57,573 bases of DNA from an uncultured Bacilli bacterium (GTDB taxonomy: Bacteria > Bacillota_I > Bacilli_A > RF39 > UBA660), in assembly GCA_944331955.1 (NCBI GenBank), contig CALVIY010000005.1:1-57573 (forward strand). Direction: 5' to 3'. The stretch's first letter is position 1. Each line of letters opens with the position of its first letter. The translations under genes and the position numbers were made by a program. Shown here one piece after another: positions 7,675 to 15,528 of this stretch. The notes below the pieces were generated by a model. It was given only the letters and a program-made list of their open reading frames with translations, ran no database searches and had not been told where the DNA came from.

Positions 7675-9582
7675 TTAACTAGCAAGTTCTAGAGTGAACG
7701 GATTATTTTTAGTACCATCACCAGAAGTTATTACTACGTTAGATTTTAGATTTAATGATGGACGGGCCGCCCCGAACGCGTCCGAAGAAGGGTCATTGTA
7801 GTCGACTGCGTTACCATTGATGATGGCAAGCCACACGCTAGACGAACTGTATAGTGTTAAGCTCCAATAATTTGTATTATTACCATATATATCAAATTGA
7901 CCTGCCATTAATTCTCCTAATCTAAGTAATCCTACTTTTGCATTAGTTGTACTTGATGTTAAGTTATTACCTGTTGAATCTGTATATTTAGCTAATTTAT
8001 ATGATGTACCACCCTCTACAGTTCCAAGGTACCAAGTTGTATTATCTTCTATCATTGAACTATAACTACTATCCACATAATTTGTTAGATAGTCGCCATT
8101 TAAAAATGCTCCTATAGTATTTGTGCTTGAATAATTTACATTCCTATTACTGTCAAAAGCACTTGTTATAAAGGTTCCAGAACTCTTTAATGGTTCGGCA
8201 CTGGTAATCTTTGTTCCTGCACCATTTTCATGACTTACTATTCTATATAGATTGTTTTCATCATTTCCAAAGCGGATGTATTCTCCACTGTACCTAGTAT
8301 TAAGTAATGTGCCAGCAAGGTTTGTATCATTATCTCCTTTTAGTCTATATGGATTATCTATTGTTCCATCACCATCTACAATACTAACACTAGATTTTAG
8401 ATTTATAGATGGACGAATTCCATACGCGTAGATAGGCTTTCCATTGCTCACGTTGCCGTTGTTGTTAACGTAACGCACGCGAGACGTACTAGATGGTGTT
8501 AAAGTCCACCATATAAGCCCATTATTTAAATAACCATTACTATAAGTTGTTCCTTTATAACTTATTACATACTCATAATAATTTAATAATCCTATCCCAT
8601 CTTCAACCATTGTGGTTTCTGAAGGTTTACTTGAAGATGTAGTTTCTGTAGCATTCCACTTTGCATCAGTCACAATAAAGTTTTCGTAATCTCTTAAATT
8701 ACCTAGAAAACCATCTACTGTTGTATCATTTAACCAAGATTCCATATAACTTCCTTCAAAAGCAGTTTGATTTTCTGGATTATATGTAATTACACTTATA
8801 TTCCACTGTGTTACTAACTTAGTTGTTTTTGCTTCATTATTAACAGATACTGCTCTCCATAATTTTCCACTATACCAGACATAGTTATTAGGATCTTCTC
8901 CTGTTATAAAAGTATCTGTTCCATCATCATAGGTACTTCCACTATTTAAGTTTTCTATAATTACTTTTGATGCTTCTTCTCCTACTCTATCTTTTCCATA
9001 GACATTTATTTTTACTGCAAAGGTCAAATTTCCTCCATCTCCTTGAGGATTATAATTTTCATCAACATACATTCTAAGTCTATAATTATTAGATTCACTA
9101 CTATTCATACTACTTGTATATAAACTCATCTCACCTATTGGTCTTCCTGTAAATGTATTAGATGTAGCCTCTTCATTATAAGTCTTAGGACTCATTAATT
9201 GTTCTTCTCCATCATCAGTTAATCTTGTTAAATATAACTTAATATTAGAACCATCTATTGTCCCTTCTCCTACTTCTTTGGCACTTATCTCATAATTGAT
9301 ATTAACATCTCCTGTTATTTCACTACTTACTGTAAAGTCAAAGTACTCTCCTTCTTTTAATCTTGTTGTACCTGTTTTATCAGTTGTTGGTAGAGCATTA
9401 CCTAAACTTATCGTATTATCACTTTCTTCATATGTCATTGTAATAGATCCTGTTGTAATTTTATTAGGAGTATTACCTTGCTTACTAAAACTAAAGGCTG
9501 CATAACTTACTCCTATTATCGCTATTACCATAACAATTAACATCACTACTATTATAATATTTTCTTTTTTCTTTAAATTCAT
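7675..9582 (-). CDS. TasA-like surface protein with two DGR-type variable lectin-like repeats
   Basis: A 635-residue exported protein. The N-terminus has lysines, one hydrophobic helix (about 9-29) and AAFSFSKQG, then a beta-rich segment to about residue 200 resembling camelysin/TasA-type fibre subunits. Two related modules follow (about 225-415 and 420-632). Each begins with a YIRFG- or YVWYSGKLWR-type segment, contains the SWLN or FLNG and VGLL elements of C-type-lectin-like folds, and ends in W-(T/S)-L-T...(variable)...RPS(I/L)NLKS followed by a DGDGT or SGDGT calcium-loop-like tail. The ends of both modules are strikingly GC-rich and rich in NNC codons, unlike the rest of the gene, which is the signature of a DGR target. 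No reverse transcriptase, Avd or template repeat is visible in the window. No LPXTG motif is seen; it may stay anchored by its N-terminal helix. Expression may be controlled by the leader at 9616-9746. Confidence 0.8.
   Translation of the reverse strand: MNLKKKENIIIVVMLIVMVIAIIGVSYAAFSFSKQGNTPNKITTGSITMTYEESDNTISLGNALPTTDKTGTTRLKEGEYFDFTVSSEITGDVNINYEISAKEVGEGTIDGSNIKLYLTRLTDDGEEQLMSPKTYNEEATSNTFTGRPIGEMSLYTSSMNSSESNNYRLRMYVDENYNPQGDGGNLTFAVKINVYGKDRVGEEASKVIIENLNSGSTYDDGTDTFITGEDPNNYVWYSGKLWRAVSVNNEAKTTKLVTQWNISVITYNPENQTAFEGSYMESWLNDTTVDGFLGNLRDYENFIVTDAKWNATETTSSSKPSETTMVEDGIGLLNYYEYVISYKGTTYSNGYLNNGLIWWTLTPSSTSRVRYVNNNGNVSNGKPIYAYGIRPSINLKSSVSIVDGDGTIDNPYRLKGDNDTNLAGTLLNTRYSGEYIRFGNDENNLYRIVSHENGAGTKITSAEPLKSSGTFITSAFDSNRNVNYSSTNTIGAFLNGDYLTNYVDSSYSSMIEDNTTWYLGTVEGGTSYKLAKYTDSTGNNLTSSTTNAKVGLLRLGELMAGQFDIYGNNTNYWSLTLYSSSSVWLAIINGNAVDYNDPSSDAFGAARPSLNLKSNVVITSGDGTKNNPFTLELAS
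7762..7866 (-). repeat. candidate DGR variable region 2 (C-terminal module)
   Basis: Coding-strand codons here include AGC, TAC, AGC, GCC, ATC, ATC, AAC, GTC, GAC, TAC, GAC, GAC, TTC and GCC, interspersed with invariant TGG, TTA and CGT. NNC codons are rare elsewhere in this AT-rich genome, and the pattern fits AAC template codons randomised at the adenines. The segment lies between the conserved WSLT and RPSLNLKS motifs, and the following 25 bases are nearly identical to those after variable region 1. Confidence 0.65.
8413..8511 (-). repeat. candidate DGR variable region 1 (middle module)
   Basis: Between the conserved WTLT and RPSINLKS motifs the coding strand carries CGC, TAC, three consecutive AAC, GGC, AAC, AGC, ATC and TAC plus CG-containing codons such as ACG and GCG. 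This is a second local GC-rich island in the same gene. The shared trailing segment (minus strand 8415-8391, matching 7764-7740) could serve as the initiation-of-mutagenic-homing side. Confidence 0.6.
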
Positions 9583-9615
9583 TTTCTTATTACTCCTCCA
9601 CTATTTTTTCTAACA

Positions 9616-9746
9616 CTAAAAAGAACAGGATATAATTATCCTGTTCTTATGTCATAATGAAAGAAAGTAACTATTGTACTACTAAACTGCCCCCCCCCAG
9701 GTAACTTTTTGTAAACATTCAGTGCTCATATTTTTTACCTTCTTTC
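9616..9746 (-). promoter_or_regulatory. structured leader with G-run and attenuator-like terminator
   Basis: Upstream of the variable surface gene, the minus strand forms a long closing stem of 12 pairs (AAAGAAGGTAA plus a wobble at 9746-9735 against TTACTTTCTTT near 9671-9660). It encloses about 60 bases that include a run of about eight G (complement of the C-run at about 9691-9698). Next comes a perfect 12-bp hairpin, AAGAACAGGATA with loop and its complement (9648-9621), followed by TTTTT, placed about 35 bases before the gene's ATG. A hairpin-plus-U-tract between promoter and gene is the layout of a cis-regulatory attenuator. I do not recognise the aptamer class. A short ORF starting at 9729 (MSTECLQKVTWGG...) with a GAAGG site runs into the G-run, so its frame depends on run length. 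Confidence 0.45.
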
Positions 9747-9864
9747 ACCTATCTTAATTAATCTGATCTTAACATAATTACTATTAGATATGCAACTAAA
9801 TTGTTTTATATTTACATATATTTACATATAGTATACACTACTTTCTATAATCTTAAAATTAAGT

Positions 9865-9870
9865 TATAAT
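9865..9870 (+). promoter_or_regulatory. -10 box of the yigZ promoter
   Basis: TATAAT stands 22 bases before the yigZ start, with AAGAGG as ribosome binding site between them. No convincing -35 is seen. Confidence 0.4.
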
Positions 9871-9891
9871 AATATTAGAAAAGAGGTATTT

Positions 9892-10473
9892 ATGAAAAGT
9901 ATACTTAAAAAAGAAGTTTATGAAGTAACTATTAAACATTCTAAGTTTATAGGAGTTATTATACCTATAGAATCTCTTGATGATATTAAAGTTAATTTAA
10001 ATAAATTAAAAGAAGAATATAAGAATGCTACTCATTATTGTTATGCTTTTAAATTAATTGATGATAAAGGTTGTAGTGATGATGGTGAACCTAATAAAAC
10101 TGCAGGCATACCTATTTTAAATGTTTTAGAAGGTGAAAACTTAATAAATGTCTTAGTTGTAGTTATAAGATATTTTGGAGGTATTAAATTAGGTCCAGGA
10201 GGCCTTATTAGAGCCTATTCTAGTACTTGTAAAGAAGTTATTAATAAAGCCCTTAAAATAGATTTAATTAATGGATATGAAGTATCTATTACTTTTCCTT
10301 ACTCTAATGAAAAAGAAATAAACTATCTACTTAAAAATAGTATTATTAAAAATAAAGAATATAAAGAGTCATGTACTTATACTATAGAAGTTACTAAAGA
10401 AGTATTAGATAGTATTTCTAACTTTGTAACAATAAACTATAAACATGAAAAAATAATTCCTAAACTTGATTAG
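9892..10473 (+). CDS. yigZ: YigZ/IMPACT family protein
   Basis: A 193-residue member of the UPF0029/IMPACT family (YvyE in Bacillus, YigZ in E. coli). The N-terminal domain (1-115) has the family motifs HSKFIG, ATHYCYAF, DDGEPNKTAGIPIL and RYFGGIKLGPGGLIRAYS; the C-terminal ferredoxin-like domain (about 120-193) matches DUF1949. In eukaryotes IMPACT regulates Gcn2; the bacterial role is poorly defined, though ribosome association has been proposed. It is monocistronic and convergent with the XRE gene, overlapping its stop by 4 bp. Confidence 0.92.
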   Translation: MKSILKKEVYEVTIKHSKFIGVIIPIESLDDIKVNLNKLKEEYKNATHYCYAFKLIDDKGCSDDGEPNKTAGIPILNVLEGENLINVLVVVIRYFGGIKLGPGGLIRAYSSTCKEVINKALKIDLINGYEVSITFPYSNEKEINYLLKNSIIKNKEYKESCTYTIEVTKEVLDSISNFVTINYKHEKIIPKLD

Positions 10474-10481
10474 GAATTATT
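10452..10481. terminator. bidirectional terminator between yigZ and the XRE gene
   Basis: A perfect stem AATAATTCCTAA/TTAGGAATTATT with a six-base loop overlaps the last codons of both convergent genes. A-run and T-run flanks allow function in both directions. Confidence 0.75.
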
Positions 10482-11849
10482 TTCGTTAAAGTATGATAAA
10501 TTATTTTTATTAATAATATCTATGTTATTACTACTAGTTTTAATAGTAACTTTATATTCATTTAACTTATCATAATTATAAATCTTACCATCATTAACAT
10601 CATCACTTATTTCATCTAATACTTTCTTAAAACTAAATTCTTTAGGACCATCTTCATATATTAATAAATTATTATTATGTACTTCTACTTCTATATTTCT
10701 TTCTACTAAATAGTCATAATAAGTAATATTAACTTCTATTTTATCTGTTAAGCTATTATCTGTTACATATTCTATATCATTATGATAATATCCAATTGTA
10801 CTAAAGTCATTAGACATAGGAAGTGTTTCTTTTATTTCTTTAGTCTTTACATCCTTAGGTAAATCATCTACATAAGTTAAAGAAAAGAATTCAAATGCAA
10901 AGATAATTGATCCTACAATAATTATAACTAATGATATTAATAAAGTTATCATTACTCTTTTATAATTATTTTTATGATTAATAACAAAATTAAGTGGTAC
11001 TTCAAAACATAAAGCACTAATTATAAGTAATGCTGTTGTCCATAAAAGTATTCCTATTAAGGGAAGTCCTTTAAAGACGAATAATACTTCAAAACCTAAC
11101 ATAACTGCAAGTACTACAATACCTATAAGTGGTAACAAAAGGAATAATATTATAAAGAATTTAATTATATAAATAATTATCTTAGCAAGAGTTCTTGTTA
11201 GAGAATTACTACTACTATTATCTTTAATAATAACTTTTTCTACCTCTTCTACTCTTTTCTCTTTAACTTTCGCTACTATTTCTTTATCAGTATCTTCTTT
11301 TATCTTAATTCTATCTAAATATTTAATCTTTAATACATAGATAAAGATAACGATAGAAAATACACTATATAAGATATCTACTATTAATCTAAATATTGTA
11401 TTTAGTGTAGGTCCTACATAAGTAATACCATATAAAAGATTAGTACCAATTAAGTTTTCTATAATATCTTTAGGAATAGTGCCTATTAAGATAATAATTA
11501 TTAAAAGAAATACTGTTACTAAAAACTCTATTATTTCTTTAAAACTCATACTTTCAAAAAGACAAACTATCTTTTTCATTAAAGTATTAAATTTATCTAA
11601 TAGATCTTTAGTATTAATAGTACTATCTTTTTCTTGTTTCTTTTCTTCTAGGACATTTCCATTTACTAAGGTATCCATATCTACATTAAATATTTTACAT
11701 ATAGATATTAATTTATCCATCTCAGGATATGTTACACTACTTTCCCATTTAGATACAGATTGTCTTGTAACATCAAGAAGCTCTGCTAATGCTTCTTGAC
11801 TCATATTTGCTTTTTTTCTTAACTTTTGCAAATTACTAGCAAAATTCAT
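10470..11849 (-). CDS. XRE-family regulator with membrane-spanning C-terminal half
   Basis: A 459-residue protein with an N-terminal helix-turn-helix of the XRE/HTH_3 type (NLQKLRKKANMSQEALAELL...SVSKWE, residues about 6-62), then a linker, hydrophobic segments near 105-130 and 150-180, and a cluster of helices (about 230-330), ending in an extracytoplasmic-like domain of about 120 residues with a DUF4097/adhesin-like beta character. It may couple a membrane signal to DNA binding; this is inference. The ATG at 11849 is chosen over an upstream GTG because AGAGGTG sits 6 bases before it. Inverted repeats upstream suggest self-regulation. Confidence 0.75.
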   Translation of the reverse strand: MNFASNLQKLRKKANMSQEALAELLDVTRQSVSKWESSVTYPEMDKLISICKIFNVDMDTLVNGNVLEEKKQEKDSTINTKDLLDKFNTLMKKIVCLFESMSFKEIIEFLVTVFLLIIIILIGTIPKDIIENLIGTNLLYGITYVGPTLNTIFRLIVDILYSVFSIVIFIYVLKIKYLDRIKIKEDTDKEIVAKVKEKRVEEVEKVIIKDNSSSNSLTRTLAKIIIYIIKFFIILFLLLPLIGIVVLAVMLGFEVLFVFKGLPLIGILLWTTALLIISALCFEVPLNFVINHKNNYKRVMITLLISLVIIIVGSIIFAFEFFSLTYVDDLPKDVKTKEIKETLPMSNDFSTIGYYHNDIEYVTDNSLTDKIEVNITYYDYLVERNIEVEVHNNNLLIYEDGPKEFSFKKVLDEISDDVNDGKIYNYDKLNEYKVTIKTSSNNIDIINKNNLSYFNENNS

Positions 11850-11872
11850 ATTTCTCACCTCTGTTTAGAATT

Positions 11873-11901
11873 TACCAAAAAACTTGGTTGCGTCCTACCA
11901 A
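11873..11901. promoter_or_regulatory. possible operator of the XRE regulator
   Basis: Three alternating half-sites ACCAA (11873-11877), TTGGT (11884-11888) and ACCAA (11897-11901) form two overlapping inverted repeats with spacers of 6 and 8 bases, 24-52 bases upstream of the XRE start. Their position and symmetry fit autoregulation by the adjacent HTH protein. Confidence 0.4.
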
Positions 11902-11941
11902 TTTTTAGTTAATTTATGTAAATTTTTAGTTGCATCAAAGA

Positions 11942-11966
11942 AAAAAGACTAGTTTTTACTAGTCCC
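11942..11966 (-). terminator. terminator of trxA
   Basis: The minus strand has GACTAGT-aaaa-ACTAGTC followed by TTTTTTC; the stem includes the trxA stop codon. Confidence 0.75.
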
Positions 11967-12264
11967 TTGGTAACCAAGATACTATTTCATCTAGATTATG
12001 ATAACCTACTTCTTTTTTTATTAAAGTACCATTTCTATATACTTCTAAAGTAGGTACACTCATAATTCCATGTGCTCTTGTTAAACTATCAAACTGGTCT
12101 ATATCTACTTTAACTACTTTTATTCTTGGAAATTTTTCTGCTAGCTCTTCTAACACTGGGCTTAACATTTTACATGGTCCACACCAAGTAGCAAAGAAAT
12201 CTACTATTACATCTCCTTCTTTAATTAAATTTTCAAAATCATCTACATTTTCTAAATAATTCAT
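11959..12264 (-). CDS. trxA: thioredoxin
   Basis: A 101-residue thioredoxin, the cytoplasmic protein-disulfide reductase. The redox motif is canonical, FFATWCGPCKMLSP (Cys pair at about residues 30 and 33), followed by the KVDIDQF strand and the cis-proline loop MSVPTLEVY (near residue 74). Length is normal. It starts 2 bp after the cvpA stop, so the pair is co-transcribed. No thioredoxin reductase is in the window. Confidence 0.95.
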   Translation of the reverse strand: MNYLENVDDFENLIKEGDVIVDFFATWCGPCKMLSPVLEELAEKFPRIKVVKVDIDQFDSLTRAHGIMSVPTLEVYRNGTLIKKEVGYHNLDEIVSWLPRD

Positions 12265-12266
12265 AA

Positions 12267-12980
12267 TTATTCCTCCCTATATTTATTTATAACATCATCA
12301 AGTCCTGAAATATCATCAAGTTTACCAGTTTCTTTAACATCATCCATAAAATCAACTGATACTGTCTTATATTTTAACATAATATCTATGACTTTTAAAT
12401 CATTAGTATTCCTATCATCTTTACTAGATAAACTAAGTACATCTTCAATTGCATAATTTAAGCCACCTAATGAATCTTTAAGTACTGGTGTATCATTAAC
12501 AATAAACTGTCTAACACCTGAAGACATGAATAACTTACTACCACTCATAGGTATGGCAATAACATTAAGAATGATAAACATTAAGATATATCCTTCTAAT
12601 AGTCCTACAATAAATCCTAATAATTTATTAGGTAGTGCAAGTATAATTGTAGCATTAATAATCTTACTAAAGATACCTGTTACATCTATTAGTATCTGTA
12701 ATATTAATCTAAATATTATAACTAATATTAAAAATGCTATTAATTGATAGAAAATAATATTTAAACTAATTAAATTACCTAGAGGTATTCTAAAGTTAAA
12801 GAATGGTAAATAAGTACAGAAGAAACCTGCTACAAAGTCTTTTAAGAAGAAAGATAATACAAAGACAACAATTGTTCCTATGATTACTACTAATTCTTTA
12901 AGTATTCCTCTTTTACTTCCTAAGACTCCACAAAGTAAGATAAGTAATACTATAATTACACTAAATATATTTGGGCTCAT
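12267..12980 (-). CDS. cvpA: CvpA family membrane protein
   Basis: A 237-residue protein with four predicted membrane helices (about 5-22, 27-52, 70-98 and 115-142) and a soluble C-terminal tail. The N-terminal helix with GSKRGILKELVVIIG matches the CvpA (colicin V production) family, widespread inner-membrane proteins linked to envelope stress and biofilm in other bacteria. The C-terminal 90 residues hold aspartate-rich helices. It is divergent from rnhC and first in a unit with trxA. Confidence 0.85.
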   Translation of the reverse strand: MSPNIFSVIIVLLILLCGVLGSKRGILKELVVIIGTIVVFVLSFFLKDFVAGFFCTYLPFFNFRIPLGNLISLNIIFYQLIAFLILVIIFRLILQILIDVTGIFSKIINATIILALPNKLLGFIVGLLEGYILMFIILNVIAIPMSGSKLFMSSGVRQFIVNDTPVLKDSLGGLNYAIEDVLSLSSKDDRNTNDLKVIDIMLKYKTVSVDFMDDVKETGKLDDISGLDDVINKYREE

Positions 12981-13030
12981 AAAACCACACTCCTTCTATA
13001 ATTATTATAAACTATATTTTAAAACTATGC

Positions 13031-13036
13031 TATAAT
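13031..13036 (+). promoter_or_regulatory. -10 box of the rnhC promoter
   Basis: TATAAT lies 23 bases upstream of rnhC, with AAGGAGAG as ribosome binding site in between. The -35 is not obvious. Confidence 0.4.
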
Positions 13037-13058
13037 ATTTTTAAGGAGAGATTAATTT

Positions 13059-13970
13059 ATGAACGTAGTTATTAAAGTAAATGAAGAAGTTAAACAAAAA
13101 ATGATTGAATATTATAAAGATAAAATGCGTGATAAAAAGATTCCTTATGTAGTATTTCAAGCGAAAGATGAAGATACTGTTATTACAATGTATGAATCTG
13201 GTAAAGTTATGTTTCAAGGAACAAGTGCTGATGTAGATGCTAATCTGTGGGGGACTTTTTTATCTAATACAAAAGAAGAAAAAGAAAAACAGAAGGAAAA
13301 AGATTCTATATATCATAATTGTTCTTCTGTTGGTAGTGATGAAGTTGGAACAGGAGATTACTTTGGTCCTATTGTTGTAACTGCTACTTATGTAAGTAAA
13401 GATAATGTAAAGCACTTAGAAGATTTAGGAATAAGAGATTCTAAAAAATTAACTGATGAATTTATTTTAAAAGTAACACCTGAACTTATTAAAAAAATTC
13501 CTTATAGATCTATTATCTTAACTAATAAAGAATATAATGAAAAATATAGTAAGGATTTAAATATGAATAAGATAAAGGCTGTTATGCATAATAAAGTACT
13601 TTATCGGATAATCAATGAATTAAAACCTGATGTTGATTATATTATTGTCGATGAATTTGCAAGAGAAGCTAGATACTATGATTATATTAAAGATGTTCCT
13701 AATATTCAAAGAGGTATTACTTTCGTTCAAAAGGCAGAAGATAAGAACCTTGCTGTTGGGGCTGCTTCTATTATTAGTAGATATATATTTTTAAAAGAAT
13801 TTGATAAATTATGTGATGAGGTAGGTCTTCCTCTTCCTAAAGGAGCAGGAAGTGAAGTTGATAAAATTGGTGAAGAACTTGTTAATAAGTATGGAGAAGA
13901 GAAGTTAAAAGAAGTAGCAAAGTATAACTTTAAGAATACCCAAAGAATATTAAAGACTCTTATATTTTAG
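13059..13970 (+). CDS. rnhC: ribonuclease HIII
   Basis: A 303-residue RNase HIII, which removes RNA from RNA-DNA hybrids. It has the N-terminal substrate-binding extension (about 1-85, DUF3378) that separates HIII from HII, then the catalytic core with the GSDEVGTGDYFGPIVV motif (first D-E pair near residue 96), DSKKLTD and the later acidic residue in IIVDEFAREARY. RNase HIII is typical of low-GC Bacillota. It is followed after 13 bp by an HD gene with an AGGAGG site, forming a two-gene unit. Confidence 0.95.
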   Translation: MNVVIKVNEEVKQKMIEYYKDKMRDKKIPYVVFQAKDEDTVITMYESGKVMFQGTSADVDANLWGTFLSNTKEEKEKQKEKDSIYHNCSSVGSDEVGTGDYFGPIVVTATYVSKDNVKHLEDLGIRDSKKLTDEFILKVTPELIKKIPYRSIILTNKEYNEKYSKDLNMNKIKAVMHNKVLYRIINELKPDVDYIIVDEFAREARYYDYIKDVPNIQRGITFVQKAEDKNLAVGAASIISRYIFLKEFDKLCDEVGLPLPKGAGSEVDKIGEELVNKYGEEKLKEVAKYNFKNTQRILKTLIF

Positions 13971-13983
13971 GAGGAAATGGAAT

Positions 13984-14748
13984 ATGATAGATTTAGAAAA
14001 TGTAGATAGGACTTTTAAAGATTATGTTAGTAAGTTTGATTTAAATAATATAACTATTAAAAGAAAGTATGAACACACTTTAAGAGTGAAAGACAATTGT
14101 AAAAAAATCGCTAAAGCTCTTAATCTTTCTTTAGAAGATACAAATCTCTTAGTATTAATTGGTTATTTACATGATATTGGTAGATTTCTTCAAATGAAAA
14201 AATATAACTCTATTGTTGATAGTAAAACTATAGACCATGCTGATTTAGGTGTGGATATTCTTTTCAAAGATAATCTTATTAGAAAATTTATAGATGATAA
14301 TAAGTATGATAATATTATTTATAAAGCAGTTAAATATCATAATAAAATGAATTTAAATTATGAATTAACTTCTAAAGAAAAACTGTTTTGTAAAGCGATT
14401 AGAGATGCAGATAAATTAGATATATTTTATGTCGCTACCTATGATAATAATATCAAAGACTTTTATATTTTGCCATATGTAGAAGGAGCTAAACTAAATC
14501 CCAAAGTTAAAGAAGATTTTGATAGTCATAGATTAGTTGATTTAAGAAACCGAAAAACTGCTATAGATAAACTTGCTAATATACTAGCATTTATTTATGA
14601 CTTAAATTTAGATGCAAGTAAAAAAACTATTACTGAAAATACTATTGATAATGTCATCAATACCTTTATAAAAACATTTAATGTTAAGGACACAAATGAA
14701 TGTTTATATTTAAAAAATAATATACTTAAATATTTAAATAACACATAG
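13984..14748 (+). CDS. HD-domain phosphohydrolase
   Basis: A 254-residue HD-domain protein. Metal ligands are visible as H31 in YEHTLRV, the HD pair in GYLHDIGRFLQM (near 60), a histidine in IDHADLGVDIL (near 79) and D in AIRDADKLDIF (near 141). The architecture is that of the small stand-alone HD proteins of gut Firmicutes, with a helical C-terminal region. The substrate is unknown; nucleotides or phosphoesters are the general possibilities. It is transcribed with rnhC. Confidence 0.8.
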   Translation: MIDLENVDRTFKDYVSKFDLNNITIKRKYEHTLRVKDNCKKIAKALNLSLEDTNLLVLIGYLHDIGRFLQMKKYNSIVDSKTIDHADLGVDILFKDNLIRKFIDDNKYDNIIYKAVKYHNKMNLNYELTSKEKLFCKAIRDADKLDIFYVATYDNNIKDFYILPYVEGAKLNPKVKEDFDSHRLVDLRNRKTAIDKLANILAFIYDLNLDASKKTITENTIDNVINTFIKTFNVKDTNECLYLKNNILKYLNNT

Positions 14749-14770
14749 ATTTGCTTCTATGTGTTATTTA
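14737..14770. terminator. bidirectional terminator between HD gene and Fic gene
   Basis: AAATAACACATAGA pairs with TCTATGTGTTATTT around a short loop, covering the stop codons of two convergent genes. Confidence 0.75.
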
Positions 14771-15419
14771 ATTCTAATCCAAATATACATTTATCATATA
14801 GAAAAGGGATTATCTTATCTTTATTACCAGTATTATAATACTCTGTTAATAGTTTATTAAATTCATTTATATCATCTTCCTTAACAGAAATAATACCACA
14901 ACCATTACTTATAAGGAGTTTATTAGCAACTATCATAGCGGTTCTTTTATTACCATCCCAAAATATTTGACTTCTCATTAAATAAAGCATAAGGTTTAAA
15001 CTTCTACTAGTTATATTCTCTTCTTTTAAAATCTCGTTTATATTTGTAATAACATCTTCTCTATTAGGAATATCAGGAATATAATCTACTCCATTTATAC
15101 CAACTTTACCTGTTCTTAAAACACCCCATTCTAAAGATTCATTTCTTGACACAAAAGAATTTACTTTGCATATAAAATCAAGTGTAATATCAGTATCTAT
15201 ATTAGAAAGAGTAAAATTCCAAGCATCCCTTAAATTTAAAATGCAATTTATTTCATCTAATCTTAAACTAGGTACATTTACCCCCTCTAAAATTGTTTTA
15301 GTATCAGGGTATGTCGTATTAATTCCTTCAAGTCTTGCACTATTATAGATGTTAGATACTAACACTTTTTTCGCTAAAAATATATTTTGTTCTTTTGTTA
15401 AATGATATTTATCTTGCAT
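14757..15419 (-). CDS. Fic/DOC family protein with a Gln in place of the catalytic His
   Basis: A 220-residue Fic-fold protein. Fic proteins usually transfer AMP from ATP onto target proteins. The core motif reads SQIFWDGNKRTAM (near residue 155), so the DGNKRT phosphate loop is intact but the canonical catalytic His is replaced by Gln. An N-terminal SARLEGI (near residue 27) matches the inhibitory (S/T)xxxE(G/N) helix of class II Fic proteins. AMP transfer may therefore be lost or altered; related Firmicutes proteins appear to share this form. Its own unit lies convergent to the HD gene; no antitoxin-like partner is next to it. Confidence 0.8.
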   Translation of the reverse strand: MQDKYHLTKEQNIFLAKKVLVSNIYNSARLEGINTTYPDTKTILEGVNVPSLRLDEINCILNLRDAWNFTLSNIDTDITLDFICKVNSFVSRNESLEWGVLRTGKVGINGVDYIPDIPNREDVITNINEILKEENITSRSLNLMLYLMRSQIFWDGNKRTAMIVANKLLISNGCGIISVKEDDINEFNKLLTEYYNTGNKDKIIPFLYDKCIFGLELNNT

Positions 15420-15483
15420 AAGTTAGTCACCTCTTCTTTATTACATTATACTATAAGTCATTTTAAATTAAAAGCCAAAGAAA

Positions 15484-15502
15484 AGCATCAAACGATGCCT
15501 TC
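15484..15502 (-). terminator. terminator after the asnS operon
   Basis: The minus strand carries AAGGCATC-gttt-GATGCTT followed by TTCTTT, downstream of the 15529-16008 gene. Confidence 0.6.
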
Positions 15503-15528
15503 TTTACTAAATATAGATATAACTAAAA

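Noticed and set aside
7762..8511. DGR reverse transcriptase or template repeat in this window
   Set aside because: No ORF in the window has reverse-transcriptase character and no noncoding AAC-rich copy of the variable blocks was seen. Only the target side is present.
9296..9505. Plus-strand 69-aa ORF inside the variable surface gene
   Set aside because: It is antisense to a well supported coding region with no ribosome binding site or family match. It is a reading-frame shadow, as are similar antisense ORFs inside dnaK, asnS, the Bce permease and others.
9616..9746. A known riboswitch class
   Set aside because: The leader has a closing stem and terminator but I find no conserved core of SAM, preQ1, c-di-GMP, T-box or other familiar classes. 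It is left as an unknown element.
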